DNA of 9,031 nucleotides from Rubrobacter sp. (GTDB lineage: Bacteria > Actinomycetota > Rubrobacteria > Rubrobacterales > Rubrobacteraceae). Shown here piece by piece: positions 1 through 5,995 of the stretch. Position 1 is the first letter of the stretch, and each line of letters starts with the position of its first letter. The notes beneath the pieces were generated by a model. It did no database searches, had not been told where the DNA came from, and was given only the letters and a program-made list of their open reading frames with translations. Location of the stretch: assembly GCA_013695335.1 (NCBI GenBank), contig JACDAR010000143.1, positions 1-9,031 of the forward strand. Reading direction: 5' to 3'. The translations under genes and the position numbers were made by a program.

Positions 1-28
1 GCCGTGGTCTGTAAGGGTAGGACAAAAG

Positions 29-56
29 AAGGCGATGCGTCGAAGGCGATGTGTCG
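29..56. repeat. 14-bp tandem duplication
   Basis: AAGGCGATGCGTCG is followed directly by AAGGCGATGTGTCG, with one mismatch in 14. It may be a local slippage duplication or a paired protein-binding site. Nothing else in the sequence separates these options. Confidence 0.7.
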
Positions 57-78
57 CCTCCAAGAGGAGGGAGTTGTG

Positions 79-103
79 ATATTAGTAATGTGTGTTACAA
101 TAT
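79..103. repeat. AT-rich imperfect palindrome, operator-like
   Basis: The left arm ATATTAGTAA (79-88) and the right arm TTACAATAT (95-103) are complementary apart from one extra A, around a 6-base TGTGTG centre. The stem is too AT-rich for an intrinsic terminator and has no T tract after it, so an operator for a dimeric regulator is the more natural reading. The regulated gene is unclear, because the next supported start is over 400 bp away on the plus strand and the left neighbour is outside the window. Confidence 0.4.
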
Positions 104-308
104 TGGGGCAAGTCGTTGTACCTCGACTAGGAGGTAGGGACCGCTGTACAGGAACATAGACAACTAGCCCCAAGCACTGGCGTTATGGCACGACCAGGGT
201 TTGTCGCTCGGGCTGGCGATCGCCACTCTTAACTGGAGGGGCTTCGCTGGTCCGAATATTTTTGCTACCCAGGTACCCTAGGGCTACTCTCGGGAGCGAC
301 CAGCACTG

Positions 309-345
309 ACTTCCTAGAACCCACTTTAGCCGAACTTCCTAGAAC
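309..345. repeat. Direct repeat ACTTCCTAGAAC, two copies
   Basis: ACTTCCTAGAAC occurs exactly at 309-320 and 334-345, with starts 25 bases apart. A weaker relative, AACTTCCTGAGA, lies at 776-787 on the other side of the small membrane protein gene. Paired regulator sites are possible; no family is recognisable. Confidence 0.6.
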
Positions 346-359
346 TCCGTTCACCGGAA

Positions 360-397
360 GCCCTGGTTGCCGAGAACAACCCCTCTCGCAACAGGGC
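360..397 (+). other. Stem-loop in the leader region
   Basis: GCCCTGGTTGC (360-370) pairs with GCAACAGGGC (388-397) as ten base pairs with one bulged G, closing a 17-base loop. The sequence after it is A- and G-rich rather than T-rich, so it is not an intrinsic terminator for the plus strand. It is better explained as RNA secondary structure upstream of the small gene at 522. Confidence 0.45.
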
Positions 398-458
398 GAA
401 AAAGGGGGAAAGAAGACCCGAAGTAGCCGCGAAGACGGGATGTTGAGAAGATAGGATA

Positions 459-482
459 CCCACTTCGCCGGAGTGAAGTGGG
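459..482 (+). other. Perfect 8-bp hairpin upstream of the small membrane protein
   Basis: CCCACTTC (459-466) and GAAGTGGG (475-482) are perfect complements around an 8-base loop. The hairpin ends about 40 bases before the TTG start at 522 and has no T tract. It may be a 5'-UTR element affecting mRNA stability or access to the ribosome-binding site. Confidence 0.5.
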
Positions 483-521
483 CCGGGCGCAAGGTATCGG
501 CACAATTAGGGAGGGATCGGC

Positions 522-755
522 TTGCAACAGTCAACGCTTTTCATGTGGATCGCCACGTTGTTGGGGCTCGTGGCGGCCCTGGCCGCGGTCATCGATCGCG
601 ATACGCTCAACGCCATAGCTTGGTTCGGCTTCGCCGCTGCCGTGGGCCTTAGCGCGAGCGGTACGACGGATCGCTCTAGGGGCTTGGCTTACCTAGCTGT
701 AGCGTTGTTGGTTGCCGCCGTAGCGATCCTGATAGGCGTTTTCCTCACTGACTAG
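522..755 (+). CDS. Small three-helix membrane protein, function unknown
   Basis: The 77-residue product belongs to no family I recognise. It has three hydrophobic segments, about residues 5-24, 28-46 and 54-75, joined by short charged loops (around D25-R26-D27 and T48-T49-D50-R51-S52-R53), so it should be an integral inner-membrane protein with almost no soluble part. The TTG start at 522 is supported by a GAGGG Shine-Dalgarno at 511-515, six bases upstream. Codons are G/C-ending like the other real genes. It stands alone, with more than 500 bp of non-coding sequence on each side. Possible roles include a membrane stress peptide or a subunit of a larger complex, but the sequence does not decide. 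Confidence 0.72.
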   Translation: MQQSTLFMWIATLLGLVAALAAVIDRDTLNAIAWFGFAAAVGLSASGTTDRSRGLAYLAVALLVAAVAILIGVFLTD

Positions 756-790
756 GCGTCGTCTCCGCCCTCCCTAACTTCCTGAGAGTG

Positions 791-854
791 GGCAACCACC
801 GAGAACTGCGATCGCCGGGAGACAGGTTGCCGAATTACCTTCTCTCGGCAGTTC
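791..854. repeat. Interleaved inverted repeats, possible pseudoknot
   Basis: GGCAACC (791-797) is complementary to GGTTGCC (825-831), and GAACTGC (803-809), which lies in the loop of that stem, is complementary to GCAGTTC (848-854). This order is that of an H-type pseudoknot. Competing pairings exist: CCGAGA (799-804) with TCTCGG (843-848), and GCCGA (829-833) with TCGGC (845-849). The element lies 36 bp after the stop codon of the small membrane protein. No known RNA family is recognised. Confidence 0.4.
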
Positions 855-1254
855 AGTAAGTAGGGCAAGAGAAAGGTCGGAGCGAAGGGTGCCCCGGCCT
901 TCCCTCGCAGGTATCCGGTTGGCTCCTACCAGCGGCCCAACAGGCTTCTTAACTCGCAGCAAATCTCGTCCGGTTCCGGCTCACTCTTCGAGGTCGGTGG
1001 TATATATCCGCTACTCACCTATTTCCCTTCACGCTCGCATCAACTCTACTCGCTCAACACCGCGCAAGGTCAGGCGAGCACGGAACCTCAACTCAGGACG
1101 ACTTACTTTTTGGAAAGGATACAGTGACTATCATCTCCTGCATGGTGAAACCCCGCTCGTCCCGACGATAACCCGTAACCCACGAACGCGACCTGCCCAT
1201 GCCTCTTCCTTTCCACCGCACAACGCCAAGCAGTGTCTGATGAGAGCATGGGCT

Positions 1255-1315
1255 GATGAAACGCGGATGAACTCAGCGATGAATCCGCGATGAATTCACT
1301 TAACGCAGCGATGAA
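1255..1315. repeat. GATGAA repeats phased near the DNA helical turn
   Basis: GATGAA occurs at 1255, 1266, 1278, 1289 and 1310, with start-to-start spacings of 11, 12, 11 and 21 bases. Three copies (1278, 1289, 1310) extend to GCGATGAA. CGCGGAT (1262-1268) and ATCCGCG (1283-1289) form a 7-bp inverted repeat within the block. Spacing of about one or two helical turns would put all copies on one face of the DNA, as in cooperative protein-binding sites. On the minus strand the block lies downstream of gloA. Confidence 0.5.
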
Positions 1316-1321
1316 ATTGGA

Positions 1322-1342
1322 AGCCCGCGGCGCGTTCGGGCT
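1322..1342 (-). terminator. Weak candidate terminator of gloA
   Basis: Read on the minus strand, AGCCCG and CGGGCT form a 6-bp stem around a 9-base loop, starting 7 bases after the gloA stop. The following sequence (TTCCAATTTC) is only moderately T-rich, so strength is doubtful. The inverted repeat at 1262-1289, further down on the same strand and followed by TTTCAT, could act as a second stop. Confidence 0.3.
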
Positions 1343-1349
1343 GGTGGGC

Positions 1350-1733
1350 TCAGGAGCGTTCGATGAATTCTATGCGGTAGCCGTCAGGGTCCTTGACGAA
1401 GAAGAGACGGGTGCCGCTTCCGCCCATGGCGTGCGGTTTGCTCTCGAAGTCCACGCCGCCCGCATCCTCCAGCTTTGCGGCGAGGGCGTCGAGGTCTTCG
1501 ACAGCGAAGGCGACGTGGCTGTAGCCTGTCCCGAGCTCGTAGGGCTCATCCTGATCGTGGTTGAGGGTGAGCTCCAGGCGGGGCTCGGGGTCGCCGGGGA
1601 CTGCGAAGAAGGCGTTGGTCGCATCGTCTCCGATGGGTGTCTTGCGGGCCAGCTCCAGGCCCAGCTTGTCCCTGTAGAAGTCTATGCTCCGGTCGAGATC
1701 CAGAACCCTGTAGCAGGTGTGTACGTAGCGCAT
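1350..1733 (-). CDS. gloA: Lactoylglutathione lyase (glyoxalase I), VOC superfamily
   Basis: This 127-residue protein isomerises the hemithioacetal of methylglyoxal and a small thiol to the lactoyl thioester, a cytosolic detoxification step. It has two beta-alpha-beta-beta-beta modules, roughly residues 1-60 and 68-127. The expected metal ligands are present: H5, E54, H73 and E122, nearly the same numbering as E. coli GlxI (H5, E56, H74, E122). The length fits the short Ni/Co-dependent class (E. coli 135 residues), not the longer Zn-dependent class. The ATG at 1731-1733 has AAGGAG-type spacing (GGAG four bases upstream). Actinobacteria often lack glutathione, so the physiological thiol may be different; this cannot be read from the sequence. 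The gene diverges from the UbiB-like gene at 1933. A related VOC lyase with other substrates is the main alternative. Confidence 0.88.
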   Translation of the reverse strand: MRYVHTCYRVLDLDRSIDFYRDKLGLELARKTPIGDDATNAFFAVPGDPEPRLELTLNHDQDEPYELGTGYSHVAFAVEDLDALAAKLEDAGGVDFESKPHAMGGSGTRLFFVKDPDGYRIEFIERS

Positions 1734-1805
1734 GTGGCTCCTTCGTCGCCAGGCCTCGGGCTTCGGGTTTCAGCCGTCAGCTTCTTTACTTTCTCATTGC
1801 CGTCC

Positions 1806-1834
1806 ATTCTAGCAACCGGCGCCCTCCATGCGAA
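1806..1834 (-). promoter_or_regulatory. Candidate sigma-70-type promoter of gloA
   Basis: On the minus strand, TTCGCA (1829-1834) as -35 and TAGAAT (1806-1811, five of six to TATAAT) as -10 are separated by exactly 17 bases. The expected transcript start is about 65 bases before the gloA ATG. The -35 match is only four of six. Confidence 0.45.
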
Positions 1835-1883
1835 CCGAAGATGACCGCAAACGTGCCGACCTGCATCCCCCGCCTCTTCGTCA

Positions 1884-1918
1884 ACACCTGACACCTGATG
1901 CCTGAAACCTGATACCTG
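1884..1918. repeat. Five tandem heptamers, consensus ANACCTG
   Basis: The units are ACACCTG, ACACCTG, ATGCCTG, AAACCTG and ATACCTG, joined without gaps (1884-1890, 1891-1897, 1898-1904, 1905-1911, 1912-1918). The last four bases CCTG are fixed and the first is always A; only positions 2 and 3 vary. The array ends 14 bases before the GTG of the UbiB-like gene, so it lies in its promoter or leader. Short heptanucleotide tandem repeats are known from bacterial intergenic DNA, notably in cyanobacteria. It could be a slippage-prone array or a series of regulator half-sites. Confidence 0.75.
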
Positions 1919-1932
1919 TTAAGCTCTTTCCC

Positions 1933-3540
1933 GTGGAAGCGGAGAAGGTTACGCGGGGTTTGCCGGAGAGCCCGGCGCGGCGGGCCGCCAGCATCGCGCG
2001 GGTCGGGGCACGCTACGGTTTCGGGTTCGTGTTCGGGGGCAGGTTCGCCCTCAGGCGGCGCAGGGACAACCCCGAGAGGGTCGGCACGCGGCTGAGGCTC
2101 TCGCTCGAAGAACTGGGGCCGACGTTCGCTGAGTTCGGGCGTTTTCTGTCGGCGCGCGGCGACCTGCTGCCCCCCGGCATTGCTTTGGAAGTTGGAAGGG
2201 CTTCCGCAGCGGTGCGGCCCGTGGCCTTTGCCGAAATCCGCACGCTCGTCGAAAGGGAGTTGGGAAACTCGCTGGAGAGGTTGTTCCCGGCTTTCGAGGA
2301 GACCCCGGCGCGGGTGGGGGTGATGACGCAGGCGCACAGGGTGGTGCTGCCTGGGGAGCGTCCGGCGCTCGTTGTGGTGCGGCGTCCTGGGGTGCGCCGG
2401 GATCTCCTGGCTATGCGGCCCGTGGCTGACGTCACGCGGCGCAGGCTCGGGGACAGGCTGCCGCTGGATCCATCGGTCACGGTGATGGAGTTCGCGGCGC
2501 ACGCGGCGCAGCGCAGGGATATGTTCTTCGCTGCCCAGACGGTCCGGAGGGTCCGGGATCTCGACGGTCCATGGTTCCCCAAGGTTCCGAACGTCTACAG
2601 CGATTACTCAGCGGCCCGCTGCATCACCTTCGAGGCGCCGGAAGATCCAGGTACGCTTGCGCCAGATCAGTATCAGAAGGTATCGGACGCGCTGATACGG
2701 CTCGCGCTGGAAGAGGGGACCTTCTTTCCCGATCCGTCTCCGGAGCGCTTCGCCGTGGATGGTGGGTCGGGGGAGATCTGGCTTTCCGACCCGACGGAGG
2801 GCTTCGGGCTCGACCCCGAGATGCTGCGGGGCATCGCGGAGTTACTCGCAACGGCGCGGCGCGGGGACGTGGACGGCGTGGTGCGCTCCCTGCCGCTCAC
2901 GGGAGCCTCGGTCCCGCAAGATACGTCGGTGCTTCGCCGTGAACTGAGGGAAACGCTTGGTTCCCTGGGGGGTCCGTTGTGGGCCGAACATTCGCTCGTG
3001 GAGATTCGGTCCCGCAGCCTGGAGGCAGCAAGGAGGGGCGGGGCAAAGTTACAGGAAGAAGTAGCCAGGCTCTTCGCAGCCCTGATCTCAGCCGAACAAC
3101 TTGGCCTGGAGCGCGGCGGGAACGGATACTCGGGGACCGCCGCTGCAGCGGAAGCCACTGAAAAGCTAGTATCGCGCTTCCGAGATCCCCGCTACGTCGC
3201 CGCAAGAACCGCCCGCAAGCTCGCCCAGCCGGACGCATACGCGGACTACCCGCGCCAGATACACGCCTTCCTGGACGAACTCAAAGACGGGGAGGTCGAG
3301 GTGCGGTTCCGCCACGGCGGGCTGGACGAGCTAATCTCCAAAGTGGACATCCTCGCCAACCGGCTGGTCTTTGCCTTCCTTATAGCCGCACTGATCATCG
3401 GCTCTTCGATGCTCGGGATCTTCTCGGATACCGGCTTCCGGCTGCTCGGCGTGAGCGTCTTCGGCCTGGTGGGGTTCGTGGTAGCCGCCGTGATGGGCCT
3501 CGCCCTCCTCGTCGGCATCATCCGTTCAGGACGCCTGTAA
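1933..3540 (+). CDS. UbiB/ABC1 (AarF)-family protein with degraded kinase motifs
   Basis: The 535-residue product has the framework of the UbiB/ADCK protein-kinase-like family: LGPTF-x-x-x-GR-FLSARGDLLP (61-80), an ELG segment (109-111), a QAH segment (133-135), RRPG (150-153), a D-P-x-P segment (267-270), a D at 286, and two C-terminal membrane helices (about 478-497 and 503-530) as in typical members. Catalytic residues are largely lost. The family KxGQ motif reads EFGR (67-70), the VAVK lysine position is V148, the HxDxHPGN loop is FPDPSPER (265-272, keeping D267 but not the Asn), and DFG is DPT (286-288). It is therefore probably an atypical or inactive kinase-like membrane protein, perhaps a lipid- or quinone-binding regulator. 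The GTG at 1933 lacks a clear Shine-Dalgarno; the in-frame TTG at 1960 is an alternative. No functional link to its neighbours is evident. Confidence 0.8.
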   Translation: MEAEKVTRGLPESPARRAASIARVGARYGFGFVFGGRFALRRRRDNPERVGTRLRLSLEELGPTFAEFGRFLSARGDLLPPGIALEVGRASAAVRPVAFAEIRTLVERELGNSLERLFPAFEETPARVGVMTQAHRVVLPGERPALVVVRRPGVRRDLLAMRPVADVTRRRLGDRLPLDPSVTVMEFAAHAAQRRDMFFAAQTVRRVRDLDGPWFPKVPNVYSDYSAARCITFEAPEDPGTLAPDQYQKVSDALIRLALEEGTFFPDPSPERFAVDGGSGEIWLSDPTEGFGLDPEMLRGIAELLATARRGDVDGVVRSLPLTGASVPQDTSVLRRELRETLGSLGGPLWAEHSLVEIRSRSLEAARRGGAKLQEEVARLFAALISAEQLGLERGGNGYSGTAAAAEATEKLVSRFRDPRYVAARTARKLAQPDAYADYPRQIHAFLDELKDGEVEVRFRHGGLDELISKVDILANRLVFAFLIAALIIGSSMLGIFSDTGFRLLGVSVFGLVGFVVAAVMGLALLVGIIRSGRL

Positions 3541-3619
3541 CCGAACGTATCGAATCCTGGTGAAGTAATCGTCACCTTCATGCCCCGTAAGGTGCGTGAG
3601 TCACCCACCCGGTTCGAGA

Positions 3620-3844
3620 TCAGGCGGTCTCAGCAACCTCCAGCCCTGTGCGCAGCATCCCCCGAACCCGACTCCCCTCCCGGTGTCCCCGGTAGTACGC
3701 CAGCCTGTCCTGATTGTCCCAGGCCGCGAGGTTCTTGTTCGCCGCGAATGTGCCCGCCTCTCCGAAGCGCCCGTCCTGCCAACCACTCCGGTAGGCCAGG
3801 CTATCCCGATCCACCTCCACCTGCCACACACTACGCCCGTCCAT
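3620..3844 (-). CDS. Small soluble protein with a duplicated YR-G-DG motif, unknown function
   Basis: From the ATG at 3842-3844 this encodes 74 residues; the adjacent ATG (3845-3847) and a TTG at 3938-3940 would give 75 and 106. The upstream extension is AT-rich and hydrophobic (FVKWLCYSCIWLL), unlike the rest, so I prefer an ATG, although a short membrane anchor cannot be excluded. The body repeats a motif: DSLAYRSGWQDG and, about 30 residues later, DRLAYYRGHREG. It is polar and rich in Arg, Gly and aromatic residues, with G/C-ending codons on this strand. No family is recognised. It follows the FIST gene on the same strand after about 170 bp and converges on the UbiB-like gene. Confidence 0.5.
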   Translation of the reverse strand: MDGRSVWQVEVDRDSLAYRSGWQDGRFGEAGTFAANKNLAAWDNQDRLAYYRGHREGSRVRGMLRTGLEVAETA

Positions 3845-4012
3845 CATCGTTCGCCCCCGAACACGCTGTTCCAGCAACCATATACAGCTATAGCATAACC
3901 ACTTCACGAATGGAAGAGTTTTCTTAAAGAATTTGAACAAAAGTTACATGTCCTCTATATGTTGCGGCAAGTGTGCGTTTCGTCACAAACAGATGGGATT
4001 ATAAAACTGGCT
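3845..4012 (-). other. AT-rich spacer between the FIST gene and the small repeat protein
   Basis: This stretch is clearly more AT-rich than its surroundings. On the minus strand it contains a perfect TATAAT at 3998-4003, just past the FIST stop, but no convincing -35 at 16-18 bases. If used, it would give the gene at 3844 a leader of about 150 bases. No terminator for the FIST gene is evident. Confidence 0.35.
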
Positions 4013-5197
4013 CTAAAAGCGGGTACGGAAGAGGCCGAAGGAGGAGGTATAGCCGTGGAGGAAGGTGGCGTCTGAGACGGGCCCGATCTCGCCGTTGCAG
4101 AAGAAGCCGCCGATTGGGACGCCGTCGAGGTGTTCGTGGAAGACGTCTGTATCGAAGTTGGGCCGACCGTACAGGTACTCGCCGCGTCCGACGCAGGAGA
4201 AGAGCAGTGCGCCAGTGGGGTTTGCGTTGTCGGGGAGTGCCTTCCCGTAGCCTGTGAGCATGGCGTGGAGGTCTTCGGCTGATGTCTCGGCGTCGCGTAG
4301 GTGGAAACGGACGCGCATTCCTTCGTGCAGGTTTTCTCCGACGGCCACAGCGCCGAGACGGGGGTCCGCGCCGATGAGGTTTCGGATGAGGAAGTCTCCG
4401 GCCTGGGGCTCTTGCGTGAACTCATCCATCAACACCCCGACGAACAACGAGGTCTGGGCGAGACTGCGATCCCGCTCGTCCAGGGAGGCGAATAGCTCCT
4501 GAAGAACCTCGAAGGCCGGTCGGTCATCTAGCTCGTGCAGCAGGTTGCCGTCGCAGCCGGTCACGTTCATCAGGTCGCCCACGGGACGGCACCCCTGGGC
4601 CACCACCGTATCGACTGCCACGTTGCCCGTCAGGGACACCCCGATCGCACCACTGTCAAAGACTTCGTCGTCGAGGAACAGGGCGTTCAGGCCGGGAGAT
4701 GCCGCGCCGCTGGCGAGGCCGCCTATCTTGGGCGCTCCGGGGAAAGCGAAGTCCAGCCCGGCGAGCAGGGACTCGGATCGGATGGAGAAGGGATCCACGA
4801 GCAAGACGAACTGGGGTTCTTCATCCGCGCGGACACCCGCCAGTTCCTCCCAGGCTTTCGGGGGTCCGTCGAGGTCGGGGAGCGTACCTTCGATCCTGAA
4901 CGTTCTTACTTCGACATCGGGCAACCTGGCCGCGACAAGGGAGATCGCGGGGGCGCGTTCGACCTCTTCGCCGCCCCCGATCACACCCCCGCCCGAACAT
5001 CCGACTAGCGTCTCGGGTGAAAGATGATCTGAGATCAGGCGGTGCATCCGCGGGAAGTAGGCGGCGAAGTGCGGCGTGGCGAACAGCACGGCTAGCGATA
5101 CCCCTCCGGGGCCGAGTTCCCGGCGTACACGCTCCGAACACTCGAGGATGGCCTCCTCCACTGAAGTATTCCGAGATATGGCAGTCGCCCACTTCAT
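4013..5197 (-). CDS. Stand-alone FIST-domain sensor protein
   Basis: The 394-residue product matches the FIST (F-box and intracellular signal transduction) family throughout. The FIST_N part spans about residues 34-225, with VGCSGGGVIGGG (65-76), IGGLASG (158-164) and GAIGVSLTG (183-191). The FIST_C part spans about 228-375, with RNLIGADPRLGAVAVGE (272-288), GALLFSCVGRG (329-339) and PIGGFFCNGEIGP (361-373). There is no signal peptide, membrane helix or attached output domain (kinase, GGDEF or methyl-accepting), so it is a cytosolic sensor or binding module alone. FIST domains are proposed to bind small ligands, perhaps amino acids. The ATG at 5195-5197 has an AGGAAGG ribosome-binding site five bases upstream. 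It starts 27 bp after cruF, which suggests co-transcription. Confidence 0.88.
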   Translation of the reverse strand: MKWATAISRNTSVEEAILECSERVRRELGPGGVSLAVLFATPHFAAYFPRMHRLISDHLSPETLVGCSGGGVIGGGEEVERAPAISLVAARLPDVEVRTFRIEGTLPDLDGPPKAWEELAGVRADEEPQFVLLVDPFSIRSESLLAGLDFAFPGAPKIGGLASGAASPGLNALFLDDEVFDSGAIGVSLTGNVAVDTVVAQGCRPVGDLMNVTGCDGNLLHELDDRPAFEVLQELFASLDERDRSLAQTSLFVGVLMDEFTQEPQAGDFLIRNLIGADPRLGAVAVGENLHEGMRVRFHLRDAETSAEDLHAMLTGYGKALPDNANPTGALLFSCVGRGEYLYGRPNFDTDVFHEHLDGVPIGGFFCNGEIGPVSDATFLHGYTSSFGLFRTRF

Positions 5198-5224
5198 GCG
5201 TACCTTCCTCTCCAGGTGTGGAGT

Positions 5225-5995
5225 CTATACCCGTCCAGCCCGCGAAGCTGCCCTTCCGATGCCGAGACGCGTTCGGCGCAGCAGCAGAAAGACGTAGAGC
5301 GCGGCCCCCAGCATTGCCGGAAAAGCAATCCCCTCGAAGACCGCCACCCCGGTCCAGAAGGAAACCGAGATCACCGTGCTGTCGAGCATTCCTGGGGGCG
5401 GCTTTACTTCCCAGCGGCCGAGGATGACCAACAAAGCCGAGGCGAGCGCGCCGGAGAGCAGCCATCCGAGATAGTTGCTCACTGGCACGCCGTAGTACGC
5501 GCCGCCGTCCGGCCACACCCAGAAACCGAGCGCCGTGGCGCAGGGGTCGAGAAGCCCATCGATCAGAACGAGGAGAACCGCGGACCGCAAAGCCCATGCG
5601 ACGGGATGCGACGACCCATCGCGGTAAGCTGCTGCCGCGGTCCCGATCACGAGCGGCACGTATGAGATGGGCAGGAGGTATGGCACGAGCCCGAAGACCT
5701 TCGCCCCGAGCGCGTCGCCGTAGTAGAAATCTCCGTAGGGAAAGCCGGTGACGACTCCGGTCGCCTCTATCGTGAAGGCGAAAAGCGAAACGGCGAACAG
5801 AGAGATGATCGCCCTCCGCGCGCCGATAAATCTGAAGATGGCGATGAAGGCTGGCAGCGCTATGAGGAAAGTCGCCAGGTAGGAACCCGCGCTCGCGCCG
5901 GGCACGTCAGGGAAGCGGGATGTGAAGTAGGCGGCCACGAAGAAAAAAGCGGAGACGAGGATCAGCCACAGGGGTATGGAACGGAGGTCTGGCAC
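5225..5995 (-). CDS. cruF: Carotenoid hydratase CruF (bisanhydrobacterioruberin hydratase type)
   Basis: This 256-residue membrane protein belongs to the CruF/DUF422 carotenoid biosynthesis family. In haloarchaea CruF adds water to the C5 end groups of bisanhydrobacterioruberin, giving bacterioruberin; in cyanobacteria it is a 1',2'-hydratase. Visible family features are E77 in a helix, the TGFPYGDFYYGDALG segment (83-97) followed by VPYLLPISY (104-112), DGLLDPCA (146-153), and FWVWPDGGAYYGVPVSNYLGW (158-178, conserved aromatic and Asp residues). About seven hydrophobic segments fill the rest. The GTG at 5993-5995 is the likely start. It lacks a good Shine-Dalgarno, but TAACAT (6002-6007 on the minus strand) sits six bases before it, which fits a leaderless mRNA. 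It heads a unit with the FIST gene and diverges from lyeJ. Hydration as the exact reaction is inferred from the lyeJ-crtD context. Confidence 0.87.
   Translation of the reverse strand: MPDLRSIPLWLILVSAFFFVAAYFTSRFPDVPGASAGSYLATFLIALPAFIAIFRFIGARRAIISLFAVSLFAFTIEATGVVTGFPYGDFYYGDALGAKVFGLVPYLLPISYVPLVIGTAAAAYRDGSSHPVAWALRSAVLLVLIDGLLDPCATALGFWVWPDGGAYYGVPVSNYLGWLLSGALASALLVILGRWEVKPPPGMLDSTVISVSFWTGVAVFEGIAFPAMLGAALYVFLLLRRTRLGIGRAASRAGRV

Larger units (their letters stand above)
1..521. other. Long non-coding region left of the small membrane protein
   Basis: No open frame here has the G/C-rich third-position pattern of the real genes in this window, and I recognise no tRNA, rRNA or known riboswitch. 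The stretch holds a 14-bp tandem duplication (29-56), an AT-rich imperfect palindrome (79-103), a GGCGATCGCC palindrome (215-224), a 12-bp direct repeat (309-320 and 334-345), a hairpin of about 10 bp (360-397), a purine-rich run (about 397-413) and a perfect 8-bp hairpin (459-482). The last four are crowded into the 220 bases before the TTG start at 522, so they could be the structured leader of that gene or a separate non-coding RNA. Both readings are inference. Confidence 0.6.
756..1321. other. Long non-coding region with nested inverted repeats
   Basis: I see no credible gene. The longest open frame (889-1293, plus) would encode a Ser/Arg/Pro-rich protein with no domain, no hydrophobic pattern and no ribosome-binding site, so I treat it as chance. 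The stretch contains interleaved inverted repeats at 791-854 and a run of GATGAA motifs at 1255-1315. It ends at the candidate gloA terminator. Confidence 0.6.

Noticed and set aside
215..224. GGCGATCGCC palindrome, with another GCGATCGC at 808-815, as HIP1-like repeats
   Set aside because: Two copies of a GC-rich octamer in 9 kb of high-GC DNA are not enough to claim a repeat family.
265..534. 89-codon minus-strand open frame
   Set aside because: It covers the hairpins and direct repeats and overlaps the well-supported start at 522. Its composition is not protein-like.
889..1293. 134-codon plus-strand open frame in the non-coding block
   Set aside because: The product is Ser/Arg/Pro-rich with no domain or helix pattern and no Shine-Dalgarno at its start.
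1290..1844. 184-codon plus-strand open frame
   Set aside because: It is antisense to gloA, whose product has all four metal ligands and a good ribosome-binding site. The open frame is a by-product of GC-rich codons.
3559..3594. Hairpins between the UbiB-like gene and the small convergent gene as a bidirectional terminator
   Set aside because: Two mutually exclusive stems of 5 and 6 bp exist (3559-3576 and 3573-3594), with no T tract on either strand. This is too weak to call.
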